From an uncultured Lachnospiraceae bacterium (GTDB lineage Bacteria > Bacillota > Clostridia > Lachnospirales > Lachnospiraceae), in assembly GCA_910585605.1 (NCBI GenBank), contig CAJUFL010000073.1:1-15505 (forward strand): a stretch of 15,505 nucleotides of DNA, written 5' to 3'. The translations under genes were made by a program, and so were the position numbers. The notes beneath the pieces are model-generated. The model was given only the letters and a program-made list of their open reading frames with translations, was not told the DNA's origin and ran no database searches. Positions 1 to 6,320 of this stretch are shown here, piece by piece (within the stretch, counting starts at the first letter, position 1; each line of letters starts with the position of its first letter).

Positions 1-37
1 TGTGATATCTCCACAGCGGACTCCACCACCCCCTCAT
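1..37 (-). CDS. Possible 5' end of another leftward gene (partial, off left edge)
   Basis: On the minus strand an ATG at 37-35 opens a frame that runs to the window edge and begins MRGWWSPLWRYH. A purine-rich AAGGGGGA lies about 10 nt upstream and could act as a ribosome binding site. The position, 37 nt after the stop of the ECF transporter gene, would suit a downstream operon partner. Only 12 codons are visible and the product is not recognisable. It could equally be a chance frame in an intergenic spacer. Confidence 0.25.
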   Translation of the reverse strand, partial: MRGWWSPLWRYH

Positions 38-73
38 GTTGAAAGCGTCCCCCTTGCTAAGATAAACAGGAAT

Positions 74-637
74 TTATCCCTCTATTGTTTGGAGGCCCCT
101 TTCAAGGGGAGTAATTATGATGAATACGATTATGGCTGCCACTGCTATCTGAATGATATTACCCGGTATCGATTTTAAAGCTGCTGCCGTTCCGTTTCCC
201 AGGACAAAACTCTCGAAGATAAAATAACCTGCTATTTTAATGATCAGTGCCACTGCTATCGCTATTCCTTTGGACAGCATACTTTTTCTGTTTTTACAGA
301 CGGCTCCCACGGTGAATCCCATTAGCCCGCATGTAATGATTGTACAGGGTGCCCAGGCAGTCCATCCGCTCAAAATATCAAACAATCCCATTCCCAATGC
401 CCCAGCTGTGGCTCCTGTGCGTTTTCCATAGACTATAGCGGCAACTAATAGTGGTACATTTCCCAAATGAATCAATCCTCCGGCACCTCCAAAACCAGGA
501 ATCTGAATATTTACAAAGGCTGTAAATACTAGTGTAAGTGCGACAAACATTGCATCCAAGGTTACCCGCCCCGCCTGGCTTCTTCCCCTGCTTTCTGTTT
601 TCATTGTCAATCTGTCATGTTCCAATACTTTATCCAT
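74..637 (-). CDS. ECF transporter S component, probably for a vitamin B6 form (PdxU-like)
   Basis: An integral membrane protein of 187 residues from the chosen start. It has about six hydrophobic segments (roughly residues 25-44, 58-70, 75-92, 98-115, 122-140 and 158-178) and the GGLIHLGNVPLL stretch typical of substrate-binding S components of energy-coupling factor importers. Such proteins bind a vitamin and work with a shared EcfA/A'/T module, which is not in this window. The divergent neighbour is a pyridoxal/pyridoxamine kinase, so a B6 vitamer is the likely substrate; this is inference from context. A longer frame opens at 733, but its ribosome binding site would abut the start codon. 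The ATG at 637 has AAGGGTGG at good spacing and is preferred. The family call is firm; the substrate is tentative. Confidence 0.82.
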   Translation of the reverse strand: MDKVLEHDRLTMKTESRGRSQAGRVTLDAMFVALTLVFTAFVNIQIPGFGGAGGLIHLGNVPLLVAAIVYGKRTGATAGALGMGLFDILSGWTAWAPCTIITCGLMGFTVGAVCKNRKSMLSKGIAIAVALIIKIAGYFIFESFVLGNGTAAALKSIPGNIIQIAVAAIIVFIIITPLERGLQTIEG

Positions 638-752
638 AAATTCCACCCTTTCTTTCAGCCCTGCTTTGTGTATCATGCTGTATCTTATCACTCCGTTTAT
701 GAAGCATCTGTCCAGGTGCTTCCCTGATACCATACCCCCTGTTTGGAACTTT

Positions 753-793
753 TAAAACTGCCAGTTTTATTATTTTTAACAGTGCCAGTTTTT
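753..793. promoter_or_regulatory. Tandem palindromic operator candidate between the B6 genes
   Basis: A perfect 17-bp palindrome with an odd centre, TAAAACTGCCAGTTTTA, lies at 753-769. A second copy at 777-793 (TAACAGTGCCAGTTTTT) matches it at 14 of 17 positions, exactly 24 bp centre to centre. Paired dyads in a divergent intergenic region upstream of both genes are what a dimeric repressor or activator would bind. No regulator gene is visible in the window. A PdxR/MocR-type or other vitamin-responsive regulator is possible but unproven. Confidence 0.5.
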
Positions 794-807
794 ATTTTTC
801 TTTTTAC

Positions 808-836
808 TTGCATTTTTCCGGTAAATGTACTATCTT
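808..836 (+). promoter_or_regulatory. Possible sigma-A promoter for the kinase gene
   Basis: TTGCAT at 808-813 and TATCTT at 831-836 are separated by 17 bp, about 85 nt upstream of the kinase start and just downstream of the paired palindromes. The -35 match is weak (3 of 6). A TACTAT at 828-833 is an alternative -10. Confidence 0.35.
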
Positions 837-921
837 AGATAACGAAACTTTAGAAGAACCATTTCAGATGCCTGTACGATCTTTTATTTTAAAGTGTTTC
901 TGGCATAAAAGGAGATATTTA

Positions 922-1743
922 ATGAACAAACAACTTTCCATTGCGATTGTAAATGATATATCCGGATTCGGACGGTGTTCCGCAGCAGTAGCACTTCCCA
1001 TCTTATCTGCCATGAAGATACAATGCGGCATAGTACCAACTGCTGTCTTGTCTAATCAAACAGAATATCCTGATTACTTTATGCTGGATTTTACTCCATA
1101 CATGAAAAAATATGTGGAAAAATGGAAGTCCCTGCAATTTTCCTTTCAAGGCATATATACCGGATTTCTGGGGTCCGAAAAACAGCTTGCCATTATATCC
1201 GACATGATTAATGAATTTTCTTTCAACAATATAATTGTAGATCCCGTTATGGGCGATCATGGAACTATTTATGATTCTTACACAACCGAAATGTGTCAAT
1301 CCATGAAACATCTGGTATCCCATTCCACTCTTACCACACCGAATATAACAGAGCTCTGTCTTCTCACAGATACACCATATCACGAGAACATCACGGAATC
1401 GGACATCTATGAAATGTGCAAAATGCTTGCCAGAACAGGTGTTGGACAGATCGTGGTAACAGGAATTGAAAAAGAGAATGAAATTGGAAATGCAATTTAT
1501 GAAAACGGTAATTTTGAGATTATATACGGATTAAAAATCCTTCCTCTCCGTCCAGGTACCGGAGACGTATTTGCTTCTATTTTAGCAGGCGGAAGTTTAC
1601 ATAATATTCCACTTAGAAAATCCGTTATGACAGCCTCCGAATTTATCCGCACCTGTCTCATTACCTCTGCCAGACTGAAAATACCTATCAATGACGGCGT
1701 CTGTTTTGAAGAACATTTAGAAATGTTAATGCGGGTTGTTTGA
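922..1743 (+). CDS. Pyridoxamine/pyridoxal kinase (PfkB/ribokinase family, PdxY/PdxK-like)
   Basis: This 273-residue cytosolic kinase would phosphorylate pyridoxal, pyridoxamine or pyridoxine with ATP in B6 salvage. The N-terminal NDISGFGRCS substrate-loop motif, the central VDPVMGDHG motif and the C-terminal PGTGD anion-hole motif (GTGD at about residues 212-215, with the catalytic Asp) are all present. Length matches the pyridoxal kinase branch of the ribokinase superfamily. The ATG at 922 is preceded by AAAAGGAGA with 6-7 nt spacing. An upstream in-frame TTG at 808 has no ribosome binding site and falls in the promoter candidate. The divergent ECF S component suggests a take-up-and-trap pair. 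The last 18 bp overlap the 3' end of the opposing gene. Which B6 vitamer is preferred cannot be read from the sequence. Confidence 0.9.
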   Translation: MNKQLSIAIVNDISGFGRCSAAVALPILSAMKIQCGIVPTAVLSNQTEYPDYFMLDFTPYMKKYVEKWKSLQFSFQGIYTGFLGSEKQLAIISDMINEFSFNNIIVDPVMGDHGTIYDSYTTEMCQSMKHLVSHSTLTTPNITELCLLTDTPYHENITESDIYEMCKMLARTGVGQIVVTGIEKENEIGNAIYENGNFEIIYGLKILPLRPGTGDVFASILAGGSLHNIPLRKSVMTASEFIRTCLITSARLKIPINDGVCFEEHLEMLMRVV

Positions 1744-2808
1744 AACAATCCTATTCCTCATATCCTTATAGTGATCGACATACTCCTGGGAAATGAACTT
1801 TCCTTTCATAAGATTCTCTAATGTGATTACAAATTCCCTCTCCGGAATCTCGGCATAACACATTTCTCCAAGAGCCTTTTCTACTGCTTCCTTATATTCT
1901 GTAATGCTGTATACCCTGTCCCTATACAAAATATTTGCGGCATAAATCCGTTTGAAAAATCCATTTATCTTTTCTGATTTTGTAATCTTATCCTGAGGCA
2001 TAAAATTAAGATAGAGCAAATCCATCACGTCTGCGGCTGATCGGTTTGAAATGCAGATATCAGGATAGATCGTATATAGATTTTTACACTTTAACGTATC
2101 ATTTTTCACTTTGGAATCATAATAATCCGGCAGGTATTCTTTAAATACCCCCGTAACAAGATTCTCCTTTTTAAATGCCTCGTATTCCTTTGCAGGATCA
2201 GACTTTATACCTGGCATATATCCCATATTTCGTATCAAATCTCTGGAAATACTGAGTCTGCGGGGTTCCTTTTCTAATAAAAGTAAATACACTTTATTGT
2301 GTATCCGCCAGATAAAAGCCGGACATTCTTTAATTCTGTAAGATTTTGAATAATCTATGATAATGGGTCTATGATCTCTCTTAAGACGATATTTTTTCTT
2401 TATCTTCTTAAGCACGACTGCATTATAATGTTCAAATTGGGCAGCATGGATCTTCCCGTCATCTGTGTCAAAACCATCCCTCTTTTTTTGTTCTTTCTTT
2501 TCCTGTTTTTTTGCATTCCCGCTGCCATATATCACTCTGTTTTTTTGGACAGTAACTGTCTTTACAGTATCTTTCTCACCATCACGGTTTATCTCCGCAA
2601 CAAAGTCATCATCTACCAGCGTAAACGTCTGGGATACTATGATCGCCGCAATCCCTGCCAGCATACCGAGAACAAACAGATAAAAATGCCCCAAAAGCCC
2701 TGCTATAGCAATGATGCCTATTGCCGCTGCCGAAAACAGGATTACGCTTCCTATACATTTTCTTGTCTCTGCATCTCCATAACGCAGTGCATTCCAAATC
2801 CTTTTCAT
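1726..2808 (-). CDS. Uncharacterised two-helix membrane protein with a long basic cytosolic domain
   Basis: A 360-residue protein not assigned to a family here. Two closely spaced hydrophobic helices (about residues 18-39 and 42-62) follow a short basic N-terminus. A charged Lys-rich linker (about 95-112) leads to a soluble domain of roughly 240 residues rich in Tyr, Lys, Asp and Arg, with no catalytic motif I can name. Positive charges before the first helix suggest the N-terminus and the large C-terminal domain both face the cytosol. The start at 2808 has AGAGGGTGA about 7 nt upstream. It shares an 18-bp convergent overlap with the B6 kinase gene and diverges from the deacetylase gene. Coding is credible from length, start context and membrane-plus-soluble architecture. 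Confidence 0.75.
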   Translation of the reverse strand: MKRIWNALRYGDAETRKCIGSVILFSAAAIGIIAIAGLLGHFYLFVLGMLAGIAAIIVSQTFTLVDDDFVAEINRDGEKDTVKTVTVQKNRVIYGSGNAKKQEKKEQKKRDGFDTDDGKIHAAQFEHYNAVVLKKIKKKYRLKRDHRPIIIDYSKSYRIKECPAFIWRIHNKVYLLLLEKEPRRLSISRDLIRNMGYMPGIKSDPAKEYEAFKKENLVTGVFKEYLPDYYDSKVKNDTLKCKNLYTIYPDICISNRSAADVMDLLYLNFMPQDKITKSEKINGFFKRIYAANILYRDRVYSITEYKEAVEKALGEMCYAEIPEREFVITLENLMKGKFISQEYVDHYKDMRNRIVSNNPH

Positions 2809-2934
2809 TCCAAATCACCCTCTATCCCTGTAGCCGCTTCTATACCTATAAGTCTATATACTTATTTTACTACATTTCTCCTTATTTTTCATTAAAAATA
2901 TATTTTTATCAGGTTCTATCTTATCCTCTCATGT

Positions 2935-2942
2935 CATACATT
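2935..2942 (+). promoter_or_regulatory. Sigma-E-like -10 box upstream of the deacetylase gene
   Basis: CATACATT matches the sporulation sigma-E -10 consensus CATACAHT exactly and lies about 30 nt before the start codon. A -35 element is poor: TTCTATC at 2914-2920, at 14-bp spacing, matches only about half the consensus. In Bacillus subtilis pdaB is sigma-E dependent, which makes the placement sensible. A short AT-rich box can occur by chance in this spacer. Confidence 0.35.
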
Positions 2943-2970
2943 TAAAAAACATAAATCTACAGGTATGTCT

Positions 2971-3750
2971 ATGATTTCTCATCTCAAAATCAACTATATG
3001 AAATATATCACCTTGTTCCTTCTGATTTCCGTTTTTTTATATAGTATTCATGATACTATCAGAACAAATAATGCAATCGCTACTTCCTCATTTTTCGCAA
3101 ATGAACTTCCGATTTATTGTGTTGATACAGAAAAACCCGTTCTTGCCTTAACCTTCGACAGTGCATGGGGCAATGAAGATTTAGCTGATATTCTTGCTAT
3201 TTTAAAGAAGCACAATGCACCCGCCGCTTTTTTTGTAACTGGAGAATGGGCACAAAAATATCCTGATGCTATTGTTGCGATCGACCAAGCAGGGCATGAA
3301 GTTGCCAATCATGGCAATTCCCACAAACATATGCCCCAGATTTCCAAAGAAGAAATGGCTGCCGAAATACAAGGCTGTCATAATACGGTATATGAACTGA
3401 TTGGAAAGGATATGACTTTATTTCGTGCTCCTTACAGTGACTGGAATGATGATGTAGTAGATGTTGCCCATGCCATGGGATATTCTGCCATCAATCAATC
3501 TGTTGACAGCCTTGACTGGAAAGATTACGGCATTGATTCCATTATCCGTACCGTTTGTGAACATAAAAATCTGGAAAACGGCAGCATCATTTTATTACAT
3601 AACGGAGCAACTTATACCAAAGACGCTCTCGATGTTATGTTAACTGAATTAGAAGAACAGGGATATTCCTTTATTCAATTATCTTCCCTGATCTATACTT
3701 CCAATTATTACTTAGACCATACCGGCAAACAATTTTTAAAAAATGAATAA
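2971..3750 (+). CDS. PdaB-like polysaccharide deacetylase (NodB domain), probably sporulation-linked
   Basis: A membrane-anchored carbohydrate esterase family 4 protein of 259-261 residues. A single N-terminal hydrophobic segment (about 13-28, counting from the ATG at 2965) is followed by a NodB domain from about residue 58. Visible motifs are TFDSAW (63-68, base Asp65), the metal-binding HGNSH pair (His116, His120), RAPY (Arg154), DSLDW (181-185) and LLH (His212). In the usual TFDDG motif a second Asp also binds metal; here Ser66 takes its place, a change I associate with a clostridial subgroup. It likely removes N-acetyl groups from peptidoglycan, as in cortex maturation, but activity is inferred. 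ATG codons at 2965 and 2971 are both possible; 2971 leaves better spacing to ACAGG. A sigma-E-like box lies upstream. Confidence 0.85.
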   Translation: MISHLKINYMKYITLFLLISVFLYSIHDTIRTNNAIATSSFFANELPIYCVDTEKPVLALTFDSAWGNEDLADILAILKKHNAPAAFFVTGEWAQKYPDAIVAIDQAGHEVANHGNSHKHMPQISKEEMAAEIQGCHNTVYELIGKDMTLFRAPYSDWNDDVVDVAHAMGYSAINQSVDSLDWKDYGIDSIIRTVCEHKNLENGSIILLHNGATYTKDALDVMLTELEEQGYSFIQLSSLIYTSNYYLDHTGKQFLKNE

Positions 3751-3756
3751 TTTTCC

Positions 3757-3779
3757 TTTATATTCCTTTTGAATATAAA
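3757..3779. repeat. AT-rich hairpin after the deacetylase gene
   Basis: TTTATATTC (3757-3765) and GAATATAAA (3771-3779) form a perfect 9-bp stem with a 5-nt loop directly after the stop codon. There is no T-run on either strand, so it is at best a weak terminator. It may instead protect the 3' end of the mRNA. Confidence 0.45.
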
Positions 3780-3870
3780 AAAGCTTAAATACACATAATA
3801 CCAATGAAAAGGTTTGTGATTTTATCCATAAAAATCATAAAACGAATTAACGATAAGAAGGAGATTTATT

Positions 3871-4461
3871 ATGAAAAAATTTAAGAATTGTCTTCGTCTT
3901 GCTGCCACTGCCTGTGTGTTCTGCTTTATCCTGACTGGATGTGGGAATAAGGATAACGCTTCTACCAGCGGCAACAACGACAATGGCGCTGTAAAAGATG
4001 TAGCCGATGACGTAGGAAATGCTGCCGAAGATGTGGCTGACGGAGTCGGAGATGCGGTGGATGACCTAGTAGGAAACGGTGGATTCGACAACTACAATGA
4101 TGCCCATGATTATTTTATGGATACGATGGGGTCCTATCATGCCGATTCAAAATTTGAAATCCGTGATGAGGATAAAGAATTAAACGATTATCAGGAAGGT
4201 TCCAAAGGATACCGCTTTAATCTCTACGATACCAGTAAAAATGATAAAGGTGAATTATTCGGAGAATTTTATGTAGACGCCACATCTGGAGCAATCTACA
4301 AAAAGGGAAACAATAACAGTATTGAGGAATATCCCGGAAATAAGACCACCGGTAATTCAAACAACACTGGAAATACCAAAACAAACAGTAAGTCAAACAA
4401 TAATGGAAATAATAACGTTACTTCAGGCAACAAAAACATGAGTACAAACAAAAGCAGATAA
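3871..4461 (+). CDS. Acidic, Asn-rich secreted lipoprotein of unknown function
   Basis: A 196-residue lipoprotein. The signal peptide ends in a clear lipobox LTGC, with Cys24 as the lipidated residue, so the mature protein should be anchored to the outer face of the membrane. Residues 41-68 form an acidic Val/Ala/Asp repeat built on the unit DVADxVG, likely an amphipathic helical stalk. Residues about 72-150 look like a small folded domain with FDNYNDAHDYF and GYRFNLYD stretches. The tail from about 155 is almost entirely Asn, Ser, Thr, Gly and Lys, suggesting a disordered wall-spanning region. The start has AGAAGGAG at good spacing. No family is recognised. It reads in the same direction as the deacetylase gene, 120 nt downstream, and is followed by a strong terminator. 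Confidence 0.85.
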   Translation: MKKFKNCLRLAATACVFCFILTGCGNKDNASTSGNNDNGAVKDVADDVGNAAEDVADGVGDAVDDLVGNGGFDNYNDAHDYFMDTMGSYHADSKFEIRDEDKELNDYQEGSKGYRFNLYDTSKNDKGELFGEFYVDATSGAIYKKGNNNSIEEYPGNKTTGNSNNTGNTKTNSKSNNNGNNNVTSGNKNMSTNKSR

Positions 4462-4485
4462 CAAACTGCTGTACCAGGATATAAA

Positions 4486-4532
4486 AAAATCTCCAAACCG
4501 ATGTAATATTCATTACACAGTTTGGAGATTTT
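4486..4532. terminator. Strong bidirectional intrinsic terminator
   Basis: A 13-bp perfect stem (4486-4498 with 4520-4532, core ATCTCCAAAC) encloses a second 6-bp stem, TGTAAT (4502-4507) with ATTACA (4512-4517), around a 4-nt loop. On the plus strand it is followed by a T-rich run; on the minus strand the flanking A-run reads as a U-tract. It sits between two convergent genes, 24 bp after the lipoprotein stop and immediately before the end of the dehydrogenase gene, so it can end transcripts from both sides. Confidence 0.9.
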
Positions 4533-4534
4533 CT

Positions 4535-5524
4535 TTATTTTACAAGATTCCCTTTTTCAATGTTCCCATTCTCATAATCCAATGCATTCTGTAGTGTCAC
4601 CTGACTGATTGCCGCCAAGGCTTCATATGTCAGGAATCCTTGATGGGAAGTTACAATTACATTAGGAAATGATAACAATCTGGCAGTTACGGAATGCTCC
4701 AGCAATTCGTCTTCACGATTTTCAAACACGTTACTGCCCTCCTCCTCGTATACGTCCAGACCTACTCCAAAGAATTTTCTGCTCCGGATTCCCTGAATCA
4801 AATCCTCCGTCTTCACCAGGGCTCCTCTGGAAGTATTGACTAATATCACATTATCTTTCATCTCTTCAATGGTATCTTTATTAATCAGATGATGAGTTTC
4901 CTCTGTTAAAGGACAATGCAGTGAAATCAAATCGCTTTCCCTTAATACCTCATCTAACGGCATATATTCCACAAAATCAAGGCTCTTATTCGGATACATA
5001 TCATAAGCAATCACCCTCATGCCAAAGCCTTTGCAGAGCCTGCACATTGCTGCACCAATCTTTCCGGTTCCGATGATCCCTGCAGTCTTCTGATAAAAAT
5101 TAATTCCGGTAAGTCCCACCAGACTGAAATTATTCTCCCTAACCTTAATGTAACTTTTGTGCAAATGCCGGTTGACTGCAAGTGCCAGCGTCATGGCATG
5201 TTCTGCCACAGCCTCCGGCGAATATCCCGGTACACGTAAGATCGTCATACCATATTCTGCTGTTTTATCAAGAGCAACATTGTTAAATCCCGCACAGCGG
5301 AGTAAAATCAGCTTGATTCCGATTTCATTGAGCTTATCGATAACCGGTGCGCTCAGATCTGAATTGACAAACGCACAGATCGCATCATATCCCTTTGCAA
5401 GGGAAACCGTTTTTAATGAAATATCAATTTCCTGATAAGTAATCTCAATTCCCTGATATTTACTTAATTCTTTGTCAAAAGACTCTTTATCATATGGAGT
5501 TGCATCATAAAATAGAATTTTCAT
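4535..5524 (-). CDS. ldhA: D-lactate dehydrogenase (D-2-hydroxyacid dehydrogenase family)
   Basis: A 329-residue NAD-dependent enzyme that reduces pyruvate to D-lactate and regenerates NAD during fermentation. The Rossmann motif GTGKIG is at 152-157 and the NAD-selecting acidic residue is Asp175. Catalytic residues are Arg233 (TSRGAL), Glu262 (DVYEEE) and His294 (SHQGF). The Arg-Glu-His spacing of 29 and 32 residues equals that of the characterised Lactobacillus D-lactate dehydrogenases, which favours lactate over other 2-hydroxyacids. Length is typical. The start is preceded by AAAGGAGG. The gene is collinear with, and 90 nt downstream of, the cysteine-cluster gene, and a strong terminator follows immediately. 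No Rex-type operator was seen in the short upstream spacer. Confidence 0.93.
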   Translation of the reverse strand: MKILFYDATPYDKESFDKELSKYQGIEITYQEIDISLKTVSLAKGYDAICAFVNSDLSAPVIDKLNEIGIKLILLRCAGFNNVALDKTAEYGMTILRVPGYSPEAVAEHAMTLALAVNRHLHKSYIKVRENNFSLVGLTGINFYQKTAGIIGTGKIGAAMCRLCKGFGMRVIAYDMYPNKSLDFVEYMPLDEVLRESDLISLHCPLTEETHHLINKDTIEEMKDNVILVNTSRGALVKTEDLIQGIRSRKFFGVGLDVYEEEGSNVFENREDELLEHSVTARLLSFPNVIVTSHQGFLTYEALAAISQVTLQNALDYENGNIEKGNLVK

Positions 5525-5614
5525 AAAATATCTTCCTCCTTTAAATCATTTATAAAATGCCAGCTCACGTCCTATTTTATCATTCCCTTTTCCCCTAAAA
5601 TCTATACAGTCCGG

Positions 5615-6277
5615 CTATAGAAGAAGTTCTCTTTGTGCCGAATGTATTCTCTCCTCAAACTGTTCATAAAAATCTCTTTTTCCCTCGTACAGCGTCATAA
5701 AAAATACATTTAGAATATACATATTGATCTGCTTTACTCTCTCCTCAGGCAAATCCAGAAGTTTTTCACTGATTTCCTTTAGAAAATAATGCCACCGGTT
5801 AATAAACGTTTCATTTTTGACAATATCCGGTGTATCTATCCATTTTTTTACCTTTACTTTGGTCCGGTTTGTTTTTTTACATTCATGCACCTGCAAAAAA
5901 TATTGAAAAGAACCATTCTCATAAATACGTCCCAACGGGAAAATACGGCAGAACCCGGGACGCAGTGCATGAATACTGCATCTTCCTTCTGTATTCAAAA
6001 ATACACAGCCAAAACCTTCTCCTGACATTTTCAAGTTGGGAAGAATGATACCATCTACAACATTTAAATCCACTTTATCTATTAGTAAATCTGCAAATCT
6101 GCAATCCAAGCCGGCAGTCAGCCGGTAAACATCATATGGATCCAATATGATAGAATTTCCCATTCCACGGCAGCAGGAGGAGCATCCCTTGCAATCATCA
6201 CTTCCCACTCTTACCATATCCTGAAGACCATAGCGTTTTCCATCCGATACCTCTGATATATCAATGTTCCGTTTCAT
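5615..6277 (-). CDS. YkgJ-type zinc/iron-chelating cysteine-cluster protein
   Basis: A 220-residue soluble protein. The N-terminal CKGCSSCC block (Cys29, 32, 35, 36) is followed by Cys91, Cys100 and Cys110 in the order CVF...GRCSIH...PGFCRIFPLG, and by Cys133 in HEC. This is the signature of the YkgJ/CxxCxxCC family, thought to bind a Zn or Fe-S centre; its biochemical role is unknown. A C-terminal helical extension (about 145-220) has no recognisable motif. The start has AGAGAGGAA at about 9 nt. Gaps to the upstream diguanylate cyclase gene (43 nt) and downstream ldhA (90 nt) allow co-transcription. Whether it helps D-lactate metabolism is only suggested by position. Confidence 0.85.
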   Translation of the reverse strand: MKRNIDISEVSDGKRYGLQDMVRVGSDDCKGCSSCCRGMGNSIILDPYDVYRLTAGLDCRFADLLIDKVDLNVVDGIILPNLKMSGEGFGCVFLNTEGRCSIHALRPGFCRIFPLGRIYENGSFQYFLQVHECKKTNRTKVKVKKWIDTPDIVKNETFINRWHYFLKEISEKLLDLPEERVKQINMYILNVFFMTLYEGKRDFYEQFEERIHSAQRELLL

Positions 6278-6320
6278 AATCTTAATTCCTCTCTCTGCCT
6301 ATTTTATGGCATATGCTGTT

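Noticed and set aside
638..733. N-terminal extension of the ECF S component from 733
   Set aside because: The G-run abuts the ATG with no usable spacing, and S components usually begin shortly before the first helix.
808..921. N-terminal extension of the B6 kinase from a TTG codon
   Set aside because: The extension lacks kinase-like sequence and a ribosome binding site, and the TTG lies in a promoter candidate. The ATG at 922 has a clear AGGAGA.
2371..2895. Long plus-strand frame opposite the unknown membrane protein
   Set aside because: It is antisense to a better-supported gene, is full of Phe/Leu/Cys runs typical of reverse-strand reading, and has no ribosome binding site.
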